A stretch of DNA of 34,683 bases, taken from assembly GCA_964483145.1 (NCBI GenBank), contig CAZAAK010000015.1:1-34683 (forward strand), given 5' to 3'. Shown one piece after another: positions 23,211 to 31,533 of the stretch. Both the position numbers and the translations under genes were made by a program. How positions within the stretch are numbered: the first letter of the stretch is position 1; each line of letters begins with the position of its first letter. A model generated the notes under the pieces. It did no database searches, was not told the DNA's origin, and saw nothing but the letters and a program-made list of their open reading frames with translations. Source of the DNA: Colimorpha sp964483145. GTDB lineage: Bacteria; Bacteroidota; Bacteroidia; Bacteroidales; P3.

Positions 23211-25325
23211 CTACTTGTCCATCGTAAAGAGGAATTCCTCGTTGCTACGGGTGTGGGCCATGTTCTTGAGTAGGAAGTCCATAGCTTCGAGGGATGTCAT
23301 GTCGGTAAGAAGATTGCGGAGGGCCAGGATGCGGGTGTGCATGTTTTGAGGAATCAACAATTCATCGCGACGGGTACTAGAGGCCGCCAAATCGATTGCA
23401 GGATAGATTCGCCTGTTTGATAACTTGCGGTCGAGTTGCAATTCCATATTGCCGGTACCCTTGAATTCCTCAAAAATAACGTCGTCCATCTTGCTACCAG
23501 TCTCAATAAGAGCGGTTGCGATGATGGTAAGGGAGCCTCCATCCTCGATATTGCGGGCTGCGCCAAAGAAGCGCTTGGGTTTCTGAAGGGCATTGGCTTC
23601 CACACCACCGGAGAGCACCTTACCCGAAGCAGGTTGCACGGTGTTGTAGGCTCGAGCCAAACGCGTAATGGAGTCAAGCACAATAACCACATCGTGGCCG
23701 CATTCGGTGAGGCGTTTGGCCTTTTCCAACACTATGTTGGCAATGCGCACATGACGGTCGGCAGGCTCATCAAAGGTGGAGGCAATCACCTCGGCTTTGA
23801 CGCTACGCTGCATGTCGGTAACCTCCTCAGGGCGCTCGTCGATGAGCAGCACCATCAGATAAACCTCCGGATGGTTGTAGGCAATAGCATTGGCTACTTC
23901 CTTCAAAAGAGTGGTCTTGCCAGTCTTTGGTTGGGCTACAATCAAACCGCGCTGCCCCTTTCCGATAGGAGTGAACATGTCGATAATGCGAGTGGAACGG
24001 GACTCTCCGGGATGGCCGGTGAGCTTGAATTTTTCGTTGGGGAAAAGCGGAGTGAGCGACTCGAAAGGAACCCTATCGCGGATGCGTTCGGGCGAGAGAC
24101 CGTTGATTTCGCTGATATTTACCAAAATAAAGTAACGGTCGTTTTCCTTGGGGGGGCGAACCTTACCCCGAATAGTATCGCCCGTTTTGAGACCGTAATT
24201 GTGGACCATCTGCACGGAGACGTAGACATCGTCTGGCGAAGCTAAGTAGTTGTAATCGGAGGAGCGCAAGAAACCATAGCCATCTGGAGCAAGTTCCATA
24301 ACGCCTTCCACTTCCACCACACCTTCCATCTCAAAAGGGTACGGTGGCCTGGCCGGCTTGTCGGGCTCGGCATCGGCAGATGGTTTGTCGGCATCGGGAA
24401 CGGTATTGCCATACTTGTGTTTGCGATCGAACTTCTTGGTCCAAATCTTTTTGCCAGGTTCGAATGCTTCCTTGGTGGTCTCAACTGGTGGCTGTTGGGT
24501 AGCGGGAGCAACTTCGTAAGTAGGCTCAGCCTCGACAGTGCGGCCATGCTCCATCTCCGAGGCCTCCGCACGGACACGCCCACGACGTTTTCCATCCCAA
24601 ACTTCTCCTCTCACCTCCTCCGCCCTAGCGGACTCTGTAGGCAAGGTAGCGTCAGCCTCAACTTCAGAAGTTTCATGCACAACCTTTCTTCCACGCGTGT
24701 TTTTTTCTTCCTTGGTAGAAGCAACCTTTAAAGCATCCCCACTCCCAATGACCACGATTTCGGATTTTCTGGGGCGACCACGTTTCCTCTTGGGCTGCAC
24801 ATCTGCCGCGGAGGCCTCCGTAGCAGGTTGCTGGTTAGCAGAGTCAACCCCCGAGGTAAGTACTTCGGATTGTCTCGCCACATCGCCACGACGGATAAGA
24901 TAGCCGGAAGGGCTCACCACATCAGGTACATCTGGAATGGCAGGAAGTTCCAATTCGGCAATATTAATGCCTGTAGAGACGGGGTTGGCGGGAGAAGAAC
25001 CATCTTTGCTAGCATCAGCGAATCGAACCGATTTGGACTCGGCAGGTTTGCGCCCACGTTTGTGAAGTTCGGGATTATTCACTGCGGACTCGGCTACAGG
25101 CCTGGGCTTGATGCGCGTACGCTTCTGACGGAGGTCGGATGGCCTTTCCCTCTGCTGCTGTTCCTGCTCTTTGGTGAGAGCCTTCGGGTTTTCCGACTGA
25201 AGGGCGATGATTTTGTAGATAAGGTCCTGTGGGTTAATTGCAGCGGCACCTGAAATGCCTAATTCTTTGGCAATATTGATCAGTTCGACTTGCGCCTTTG
25301 CCTCTAATTCTGCTTTGCTATACAT
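23211..25325 (-). CDS. rho: Transcription termination factor Rho with a long basic insertion
   Basis: A 704-aa protein, about 285 residues longer than enterobacterial Rho. Residues 1-45 are the Rho_N helical domain. Residues about 50-330 are a low-complexity, charged insertion with AT-hook-like cores (RGRKP near 90, RKRGRPRK near 180-187, RGRK near 211). The cold-shock-like RNA-binding domain follows (about 335-410, APDGYGFLRSSDYNYLASPDDVYVS). The hexameric ATPase has Walker A AQPKTGKTTLL (464-474), Walker B VLLIDERPEEV, and the Q/R-loop segments SGGVEANALQKPKRFFGAAR and EEFKGTGNMEL. Bacteroidota Rho proteins commonly carry such insertions. It is the first gene of rho-gldH-uvrC and divergent from gcvH. 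Confidence 0.95.
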   Translation of the reverse strand: MYSKAELEAKAQVELINIAKELGISGAAAINPQDLIYKIIALQSENPKALTKEQEQQQRERPSDLRQKRTRIKPRPVAESAVNNPELHKRGRKPAESKSVRFADASKDGSSPANPVSTGINIAELELPAIPDVPDVVSPSGYLIRRGDVARQSEVLTSGVDSANQQPATEASAADVQPKRKRGRPRKSEIVVIGSGDALKVASTKEEKNTRGRKVVHETSEVEADATLPTESARAEEVRGEVWDGKRRGRVRAEASEMEHGRTVEAEPTYEVAPATQQPPVETTKEAFEPGKKIWTKKFDRKHKYGNTVPDADKPSADAEPDKPARPPYPFEMEGVVEVEGVMELAPDGYGFLRSSDYNYLASPDDVYVSVQMVHNYGLKTGDTIRGKVRPPKENDRYFILVNISEINGLSPERIRDRVPFESLTPLFPNEKFKLTGHPGESRSTRIIDMFTPIGKGQRGLIVAQPKTGKTTLLKEVANAIAYNHPEVYLMVLLIDERPEEVTDMQRSVKAEVIASTFDEPADRHVRIANIVLEKAKRLTECGHDVVIVLDSITRLARAYNTVQPASGKVLSGGVEANALQKPKRFFGAARNIEDGGSLTIIATALIETGSKMDDVIFEEFKGTGNMELQLDRKLSNRRIYPAIDLAASSTRRDELLIPQNMHTRILALRNLLTDMTSLEAMDFLLKNMAHTRSNEEFLFTMDK

Positions 25326-25438
25326 ACAAAATGCACTGTGTTTTCATGAAAAATCGTTTATCGCAAAAAATTTGGAACGCCTAGAATACAAGCACTTAAG
25401 AGCCATAAATACTCCATCTCCGGCGATTTTTGACGCTG

Positions 25439-25446
25439 CAAAGGTA
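25439..25446 (-). promoter_or_regulatory. -7 box (TACCTTTG) for the rho operon, minus strand
   Basis: Read on the minus strand this is TACCTTTGCAGC, an exact TAnnTTTG match. It gives rho a leader of roughly 110 nt. I did not find a clear -33 element in the flanking A/T run. Confidence 0.55.
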
Positions 25447-25496
25447 AAAAAAAAAACTCACATACCAAATTTTTTTTGTCGGTTGACCGAAAATGT

Positions 25497-25505
25497 GTAA
25501 CTTTG
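25497..25505 (+). promoter_or_regulatory. -7 box (TAACTTTG) of gcvH
   Basis: TGTAACTTTGCAG contains an exact TAnnTTTG match about 45 bp before the gcvH ATG. It is divergent from the rho promoter about 50 bp away. Confidence 0.6.
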
Positions 25506-25550
25506 CAGAGATTTCAAGAACACTTAAATAACATTTAATTAATTGATACA

Positions 25551-25928
25551 ATGAACATTCCTCAGGATTTAAAGTACACTCAGGACGACGAATGGGTGAA
25601 AGTTGAAGGTGAATTTGCTTATGTTGGTATCACCGACTATGCTCAGCACGAATTAGGCGACATCGTTTTCGTGGACGTTGACTGCGAAGGCGAGACCATT
25701 AATGCCGGCGAGGCTTTTGGTAGCCTTGAGGCTGTTAAGACCGTTGCCGACCTTTTGATGCCCGTCACCTCCGAAGTTGTTGAGTTCAACACTGCCCTCG
25801 AAGAGGCCAGTTCCATCAATAGCGACCCTTACGGCGCAGGTTGGATTGTCAAGATTAAACCCGCCAACATGGCCGACATCGAGGCTCTGCTGGATGCCGA
25901 AGCCTACAAAACTAAGATTGGTGCTTAA
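25551..25928 (+). CDS. gcvH: Glycine cleavage system H protein
   Basis: A 125-aa protein, the normal length. The lipoyl-acceptor lysine is K63 in FGSLEAVKTVADLLMPV, within the hammerhead fold framed by YTQDDEWVKVEGEFAYVGITDYAQHELGDIVFV and NSDPYGAGWIVKIKP. It shuttles the aminomethyl group between the P, T and L proteins and can serve as a lipoylation hub. gcvP and gcvT are not nearby. It is monocistronic, with its own promoter and a strong terminator. Confidence 0.95.
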   Translation: MNIPQDLKYTQDDEWVKVEGEFAYVGITDYAQHELGDIVFVDVDCEGETINAGEAFGSLEAVKTVADLLMPVTSEVVEFNTALEEASSINSDPYGAGWIVKIKPANMADIEALLDAEAYKTKIGA

Positions 25929-25955
25929 CGCAGCATAAGTGCCCTAATTGGGTAG

Positions 25956-25995
25956 GAGGCAAATACTGTTTCTGCAGTGTTTGCCTCTTTCTTTT
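25956..25995 (+). terminator. Terminator of gcvH
   Basis: GAGGCAAA (25956-25963) and TTTGCCTC (25980-25987) form an 8-bp stem. A weaker inner ACTG/CAGT pairing extends it, and TTTCTTTT follows. Confidence 0.75.
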
Positions 25996-26774
25996 GAGTA
26001 TCCTCGCACTAGCCAGCGCCAAATAGGGCAACTAAGAAACAAAGCAATTCAGACAAAAAACGCCATGTGATACTTTTTTATCAAAACAAAACCGCTTTCG
26101 ACAAATAAAGTATTTACGCACCTCTTTCCCAACGAAATGGAACGAAAAAGGGATGACGATAACACTTCTCAAAACATGCCTGTGAATGCAAAAACGGAGT
26201 TGTATTTAGGCTGATTCCAACAGGTTACAAAATAAAAGAATTGCTTTTCGCAGGCCTGGCAAATTCCAAACCATCCTCCAAAACACTGTTTTCAGATGCC
26301 TTGCCGAGGGTTTGCCCACCCCTTGCCGAGGGTTTGCCACTTCTTTGCTCCATCACCGCACCATGCCCGCTCCTTTTTCGTCCGGCGGGCGACCAAGGAG
26401 TTTGGATGGAGTGTTGAGGTAGTGAGAATAGGATGGACCGTCGGCAAGCCCGCGGCAAAGCATCGGGGCAGCGTCGAGGCAGCATTGGGGCAGCGTCGGG
26501 AATTTGAATGCAAAATCGCAGATAAATGGGCAGGCAAATATCTCCAGTACTGCCAATGGCGACGTACGTTATAGCATGCCGGTGGTAACGGACCCACAAC
26601 GGCCGCGAATCCTACAAATCCTACGAATCCTACAACATAATGGTGGCAAGTGCCGCACACCAATTCCCCCAAGCCATGCAGGGTAACACATAAAACCACA
26701 AGAACCTACTACAGGTAGTATACGAGGCCAAGGGTCACGTACCTTTAACCTAGCTGTAGGTCCTATGTAGGTTC

Positions 26775-26884
26775 GTCTTTTTGTTTACCTTTTGTTTAGG
26801 TTTCATTTACATTTTATTTACCTTTTGTTTAGGTTAGGTGAACAAAGAGTAAAAGAAAAGTAAACAAAAGGTAAACAAAAAGGC
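26775..26884. repeat. Large inverted repeat with T-rich and A-rich arms
   Basis: The left arm, 26778-26798, is an exact 21-base reverse complement of the right arm, 26861-26881. Extension outward by C-G, T-G and G-C pairs gives about 24 bp. The 62-base centre repeats the CCTTTTGTTTAGG motif of the left arm (26789-26800 and 26821-26833). The left arm is pyrimidine-rich on the plus strand. An outer pair, GAACCTAC (26702-26709) with GTAGGTTC (26767-26774), adjoins it. Confidence 0.85.
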
Positions 26885-27404
26885 TAAGTTACCCATACTT
26901 TACCACCTGTACTTGGACTTTCCAGGTAGGCGAAGCACGCTGCAAAGACCAACATTCTTCGCTTAATATCAGAGGTACTGCTCATTTTCCCAAGTAGCCA
27001 CCACGGTTCGCCTTACGCTCAGGAACCACGAGGATTTTGTCGCATTCATGGAAAATCCTGACAGAACGTGGGACTAGAGCATCGCCAATGAAATGCACAA
27101 GACTCCACTAGAACCGACACTTTTCGATTTTTTTTTGGGGGGGGCTTACTTTTCAGAAAAGAACGCGCGAAGTACAATTTTGTTGGGATTCGGACATGTG
27201 TGGTATGCCTTTTTGAGTTTTACCGGACAGCAATAATTTTTCTGCAGTTGACCAGCCCGCCTAAGGCAAGGAAGATTAACGATAGATTAACGGATGATTA
27301 TACGGGGATTAGCGTTTAAATATAGTCTTCCGGAAATTCAGACAACCGCATAGGAAATATTTATTGCATTGAATATTAAGTATTTGATATTTTCTAAGGG
27401 ATAA

Positions 27405-27444
27405 CTATCAACTTTGTTGCGTTTGCGAACTGAATTCAGCTTAC
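27405..27444. repeat. Dispersed short repeat, copy B (copy A at 19-57)
   Basis: See copy A for the shared sequence. Here the copy lies about 400 bp before the first lipoprotein gene of the accessory region, near the composition change. About 40 bp further on is an 8-bp hairpin, AGAAGACA/TGTCTTCT (27486-27493 and 27501-27508). Confidence 0.5.
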
Positions 27445-27625
27445 ACACTCAATGTTGCCGAAACCTTTCCTGACCTATAACCTATAGAAGACAGCGTTTG
27501 TGTCTTCTCGTACCTTGTTGCGCATTATACAAGTGAAATTGCTGCATTATATGTCGAGCCATATAAAAAACGTTAACAGATAGAAATGATTAGCAATTTA
27601 ACGCTGTTTATATCATAAAAAATCG

Positions 27626-27633
27626 TATATTTG
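27626..27633 (+). promoter_or_regulatory. -7 box (TATATTTG) upstream of the first accessory lipoprotein
   Basis: TATATTTGCAGC is an exact TAnnTTTG match, 184 bp before the ATG at 27818. The intervening leader is AT-rich with no gene. The -33 region reads TGTTTA rather than TTTG. Confidence 0.5.
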
Positions 27634-27817
27634 CAGCGTTGGATTGCATCAAGATAGCGAGAAAAATATTTGTTATATCACTCAGAATATGAAAGTTGTA
27701 TTTTTACGAACATAATTCTACACACGAAAAACAAAACAAACAAAATAATAATTCAACCAGTGAAAAATTGAAGTGCCCCCAAAAATCGCATATTTATTTA
27801 ACCTAAAATTAGAATTT

Positions 27818-28354
27818 ATGAAGAACAAAATTTTTGTAGTATCGTTGGCGCTTTTACTTGGAATTGGTTGCGCCAACTGTACAAAAGAGAATGTGCAAAC
27901 AAACGAAGCACAGACTGAAGATACGGTTATCGATTCCAAAATTACAATACATTTAAATCATGTTATAACGAGGACCGATGGAACCAAGTGGACGATAAAA
28001 GGCACAATTGATATAAAAGGCAGAACCGTTGATTATGACATTGTTCTAACGGATTCCGAGGGCAAGACCTACCACTTTAAGGGAACAGCCATAAAGGCAA
28101 CAAATAATGGAAACAAGTTAAGCGGATACACTGGCGATATTTATGACGAAAACGGCAATATCGTCACAATTCCAGATTTCCTCGAGATTCTTGAGTCCGT
28201 CTTGGAAATTGCGCAAGAAAAGTATGATAAAGCGTTGCTCAATTTTTTGATGGACAGAGCAGAGGAAGAATTTGGAGATTCCACAATTTCTGTTGAAACA
28301 CTTTTGGACTTTTTTGTAAAAACAGAACCTTACTTCGAAGGGAACGCACTATAA
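27818..28354 (+). CDS. Small lipoprotein of unknown function
   Basis: A 178-aa protein. I start at ATG 27818 (MKNKIFVVSLALLLGIGC), which gives a clean lipoprotein signal peptide with the lipidated Cys at 18; the frame opens 45 bp earlier without an ATG. The mature part has an acidic linker, then a beta-rich block of alternating TWTIKGTIDIKGRTVDYDIVL and KTYHFKGTAIKA strands with glycine turns. A charged helical C-terminus follows (about 110-178, EILESVLEIAQEKYDKALLNFLMDRAEEEF). I do not recognise the family. It is monocistronic, with a promoter at 27626 and a strong terminator at 28395. AT content is higher than in the core genes. Confidence 0.75.
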   Translation: MKNKIFVVSLALLLGIGCANCTKENVQTNEAQTEDTVIDSKITIHLNHVITRTDGTKWTIKGTIDIKGRTVDYDIVLTDSEGKTYHFKGTAIKATNNGNKLSGYTGDIYDENGNIVTIPDFLEILESVLEIAQEKYDKALLNFLMDRAEEEFGDSTISVETLLDFFVKTEPYFEGNAL

Positions 28355-28394
28355 GCACAGATAGACCAAGCCAACACTGCGACCATGGGGACAC

Positions 28395-28425
28395 AAGGCA
28401 GAGTTTCGCAGACTCTGCCTTTTTT
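28395..28425 (+). terminator. Terminator after the small lipoprotein
   Basis: AAGGCAGAGT (28395-28404) and ACTCTGCCTT (28412-28421) form a perfect 10-bp stem with a 7-nt loop. The run of T residues continues to 28425. Confidence 0.85.
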
Positions 28426-28429
28426 GCAA

Positions 28430-28791
28430 ACTTAAGTTCAAGTAGCGAATGTGTCAAATAGGATAATTGCTGGCAATGCCTACTGAATATTACTGAATAT
28501 TTGCACTCAGCAAGCGCATGCCGATAAGGAGAAATACCACCATAATGTAGTAAGTAGTAATAGGTAGAAATATTTATATTGAATAAAAAGCAACAATGAT
28601 AATAGACACATAATCAAATATTTGTATTTTTTTGAATAATTGGGGAATTTTATTACATGTTTGCTATTTCAAAAATATTGTGTACCTTTGCAAAGTTAAA
28701 ATCGAACAAAGCGGCATATGCAGGTTCCCCGCTAAGTTCAAAATTAGGTAGTTATTAATTTTTCGAATCTGCACAACAAACAATAGTACTT
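28430..28791. other. AT-rich intergenic region before the metalloprotease-like lipoprotein
   Basis: About 360 bp with no gene seen. It contains the promoter of the next gene at 28661-28690 and a weak GCGG/CCGC hairpin around 28711-28734. TACTGAATAT occurs twice near 28480-28501. Confidence 0.5.
28661..28690 (+). promoter_or_regulatory. Promoter (-33 TTTG, -7 TACCTTTG) of the metalloprotease-like lipoprotein operon
   Basis: TTG at 28661-28663 (within TTTG) and TACCTTTG at 28683-28690 are 19 bp apart, a full Bacteroidota promoter. The ATG is 101 bp further on. Confidence 0.7.
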
Positions 28792-30435
28792 ATGATAGAA
28801 AGGCGTAGATTTCTATTACTCTTGTCTATCCTTTGCTCGATTTTGATTGTAACTTCTTGCAAAAAAATTGAGGAGGATAATTCTAGCGGGCATTATTTAC
28901 CCAAAAACTCAAACAACTCGTTTGGTGAAACTATGGTAATAGGGGAAAAACTCAATAACCCGTATTCCATTTCGATTATGCGAGCAGCCTTCGACAGTTT
29001 GACTAATACGGCATCTGATAGGCACATTGATGCAGAACAGTTGCAGCCCAATTGTCTTTATGTGAGATTCCTTCCTAGAGACTCTGCGGAGGTGGCTCTT
29101 CTTCAGAATCTGGGGTTGGAATTATTCGAATACCCCCTTGATTATGACATTGAGGTAGAGGGTGATTCGTACCACGACCCCACAATTCCCGAAGACCAAA
29201 TTACTTGGCAATACACAACAGTGAGCCCAGATTTTGTTTTCCCCACAATGAGACATCAGATACTTGAAGAGTGCTACATTCCAAGCTTATCGGAAGATGA
29301 CACTTTATCTTTGGTAGTTGACCCCATAAAATTGGAAATGCTCGCCATCAAGATTGCTGACTTACCAGAAAAATACCAGCCTATAGGAGAGTCAAAGGCA
29401 TTAGGGTTCGGTAAAAGGCCTGAAGGAACAGTCCGGATGATGAACGACCATACTGGTACTGCAGAAGGGATACGGGGTGTAAAGGTCCGATGCCACTACT
29501 TCGCCAATATCAGTAGTAGCTATACTAACGAAAACGGTAACTATAAGATTGGTAAACGTTATATCTGCAATCCTCATTATGCAATAGTATTTGCGAATGT
29601 CAAAGGTTTCGTAATTTGGGGGAATTTCGCCTTCATTGCTGCTGCTAACCACAATTTGGGTTATCAATCGAATTCCGGATATAGCACCACGGTGCAACTA
29701 GCTAGTTCGGGGTGGAAATGGGCCGTAATCAATAACGCTGCGTACGATTATTACAAACAGTGTACGATTGAGGGTATTCAGACTCCACACCCCGATTTAA
29801 GGATATGGTGTTGGCCAAATGCCACTTCAAGCAGTGCCCCGATGCTTCATCATTTATTCGGCGTGAACTGTATTGGGGTTGCATCACCGTTGGTGTCGAT
29901 TCTCCTTACAGGTGCCATCGCCCCAGCAGCAGCGGTTATCAGTGCTGCCGCATTGGTGATTGATATGGGCTTACCCGACATCACCATAGGAATGAGTAGT
30001 TCAACGGTAGACAAATCGCCAAACCATGGCTATTTTGAGCACTACCATGTTGTGTGGCATGAACTGACGCACGCCAGCCATTTCCGGCAAACAGGGGAAC
30101 TTGTTTGGGGGCCGTACATCAACTATATTGTTACCCATAACGGGTATGGCAACGGGTCGGCAACCTCTGTAGGTAGAAATGTTTGCGAACTTGGAGAGTC
30201 GTGGGCATTTGCAAACGAACACTTAATATCTAACTATGCTCCCTCTAGTTCTAATTCTAATGAATGGTTTATAGACGCCATTTGCAGTATCTACCATATA
30301 CTTGACGATAACATATTAACCAGAAAACAGATGTACGATTGTTTAACCTCGGATGTTAAATCAATCAACGATTTCAAAACAAAGTTGATTGAAAGATATC
30401 CCAATAAATCTTCGGAAATCAATGCGCAATTTTAA
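28792..30435 (+). CDS. Lipoprotein with a regulatory beta-domain and a HExxH metalloprotease-like domain
   Basis: A 547-aa protein. The signal peptide ends LIVTSC (lipidated C23), placing it on the envelope surface or in the periplasm. A polar region (about 30-215) is followed by a carboxypeptidase-regulatory-like beta-sandwich (about 220-290, EGIRGVKVRCHYF, YTNENGNYKIG). A hydrophobic Ala/Ile-rich stretch lies near 365-400. HELTH (423-427) is a canonical HExxH zinc site, and GRNVCELGESWAF downstream offers E466 or E469 as a gluzincin third ligand. I infer a zinc peptidase-like protein but cannot assign a MEROPS family. Activity is unproven. The next gene overlaps by 14 bp. Confidence 0.78.
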   Translation: MIERRRFLLLLSILCSILIVTSCKKIEEDNSSGHYLPKNSNNSFGETMVIGEKLNNPYSISIMRAAFDSLTNTASDRHIDAEQLQPNCLYVRFLPRDSAEVALLQNLGLELFEYPLDYDIEVEGDSYHDPTIPEDQITWQYTTVSPDFVFPTMRHQILEECYIPSLSEDDTLSLVVDPIKLEMLAIKIADLPEKYQPIGESKALGFGKRPEGTVRMMNDHTGTAEGIRGVKVRCHYFANISSSYTNENGNYKIGKRYICNPHYAIVFANVKGFVIWGNFAFIAAANHNLGYQSNSGYSTTVQLASSGWKWAVINNAAYDYYKQCTIEGIQTPHPDLRIWCWPNATSSSAPMLHHLFGVNCIGVASPLVSILLTGAIAPAAAVISAAALVIDMGLPDITIGMSSSTVDKSPNHGYFEHYHVVWHELTHASHFRQTGELVWGPYINYIVTHNGYGNGSATSVGRNVCELGESWAFANEHLISNYAPSSSNSNEWFIDAICSIYHILDDNILTRKQMYDCLTSDVKSINDFKTKLIERYPNKSSEINAQF

Positions 30436-30970
30436 AGTTATATTATTAGCGGGAATTTTAACCATTTTATCATCAGGGTGTTTCAAAGATGAGACCTTGA
30501 GTTGCCTTACGGTCTATAATAAATCTGGAGAAGACCTTTGGCTAGAATCGAACATTATTTCGGCATATCCTCACAGTAAGATATACGTTTATAGTCCACA
30601 CCAGATAGAAAGGTACGGTATTTCGGAATATTCTGACAGTACTTTGTGTTTCCCGCTTAAAGATGAATATTGGGCCTGTATTGCTCAGACGAAATGGTAT
30701 AATGGAACTACTATATGGCCATTAAGCGATTGCATCTATAACAAGGAGGAGGCCTACGTGCGCATTTATAGGACGGATTCTTGTGGAGAGAAAACTTTGG
30801 TTCGCACTTGGTATTACGTAGATAAGGACAAAGATGGCCATGAGTTATTTTCCGAATCATGCACGGAACGGCTCTTTGCAACTTATGAGTTTGGGGATTT
30901 TTCTGTAACGTACCTATTCTCTATTTTGCCAGAAGATATTACGGGACAGACTGATTCGTTAGCACAATAG
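30422..30970 (+). CDS. Small lipoprotein of unknown function, coupled to the metalloprotease-like gene
   Basis: A 182-aa protein. ATG 30422 (MRNFKVILLAGILTILSSGC) gives a lipoprotein signal peptide with the lipidated Cys at 20. The frame opens 33 bp earlier, but that start would bury the signal peptide. It overlaps the upstream stop by 14 bp, suggesting translational coupling and a shared function. The mature part is beta-rich and aromatic, with several Cys and an acidic C-terminal tail. The family is not recognised. Paired secretion with a HExxH lipoprotein makes an accessory or immunity-like partner possible, but nothing in the sequence proves it. Confidence 0.75.
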   Translation: MRNFKVILLAGILTILSSGCFKDETLSCLTVYNKSGEDLWLESNIISAYPHSKIYVYSPHQIERYGISEYSDSTLCFPLKDEYWACIAQTKWYNGTTIWPLSDCIYNKEEAYVRIYRTDSCGEKTLVRTWYYVDKDKDGHELFSESCTERLFATYEFGDFSVTYLFSILPEDITGQTDSLAQ

Positions 30971-31193
30971 AAGGTTGTTCCAATAAAAGCAGTGCACACA
31001 AGGCCCAAACGTACCTTCGTCAACCGCGTAGCATGATGTCATGGTAACTTATTGGTAAGCAGATTTGTAATATTATCTACTCCACCCGTTGGGGCAGAAA
31101 AATAATATACCTAAGTCTTGCACGGGGGGTGGGGCACATACTAGCTTGTGAGGTGTGCGTGTATTTGTATTTGTGTGGAGGGGGGATCCGACC

Positions 31194-31242
31194 AAGGGGC
31201 AACAATCCATGAAAGGGTGGTGTTGCCCCTTTGTTTTCTTGC
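31194..31242 (+). terminator. Terminator within repeat copy 1
   Basis: AAGGGGCAACA (31194-31204) and TGTTGCCCCTT (31221-31231) form an 11-bp stem, with secondary ATCC/GGGT pairing inside the loop. TTTGTTTTCTT follows. It would terminate the gene ending at 31046 or readthrough from 30970. Confidence 0.75.
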
Positions 31243-31378
31243 ATTCTGCAGTTTATTTGCACCACCCGATAAGGGTTGACTTACGCACAAAACTTGGTGC
31301 CATGAAAAATCAGCCTTTGCATAACAAACGCTTAACCAATAATTTACCAATAAATGTGATAAAAATTATACCAAAAAC

Positions 31379-31408
31379 TTGTTATATTTAAAACAATGCG
31401 TACCTTTG
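31379..31408 (+). promoter_or_regulatory. Promoter (-33 TTG, -7 TACCTTTG) in repeat copy 1
   Basis: TTG at 31379-31381 and TACCTTTG at 31401-31408 have 19-bp spacing. The predicted leader to the ATG at 31748 is about 330 nt. The element is conserved in copy 2. Confidence 0.72.
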
Positions 31409-31533
31409 CAACGTCAAAGGCATTAAAAGCATATTCATAGTTTTGTAAATTCAACCTGTGGTAGGCAGTGAAGATTAAATTAACACTAATGAATCAACAA
31501 CCCAAAAAACACGAATCATGAAGTTGATTTTTA

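Larger units (their letters stand above)
25997..27600. other. Long non-coding or degraded region with repeats
   Basis: About 1.6 kb with no reading frame I would call a gene. The open frames at 26225-26699 are Arg/Pro/Cys-rich, match no family I know, and overlap one another. The region holds two 18-bp direct copies of CCTTGCCGAGGGTTTGCC (26299-26316, 26321-26338), two copies of GGGGCAGCGTCG 22 bp apart (26465-26476, 26487-26498), and AATCCTAC repeated three times with a 9-bp period (26608-26634). It also holds a large A/T-strand-biased inverted repeat (26775-26884), a T9G8 run (27128-27144) and GATTAACG repeats near 27274-27292. No transposase, tRNA, tmRNA or RNase P signature was recognised. 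Confidence 0.6.

Noticed and set aside
23436..24245. 269-codon open frame antisense to rho
   Set aside because: It lies opposite the highly conserved Rho ATPase domain; its length is explained by codon bias of the real gene.
26608..26634. Triple AATCCTAC unit as a possible CRISPR array
   Set aside because: The period is 9 bp with no spacers, and no cas gene is present in the window.
26225..26699. Overlapping minus-strand open frames rich in Arg, Pro and Cys
   Set aside because: They run over short direct repeats, mutually overlap, lack a promoter, and match nothing recognisable.
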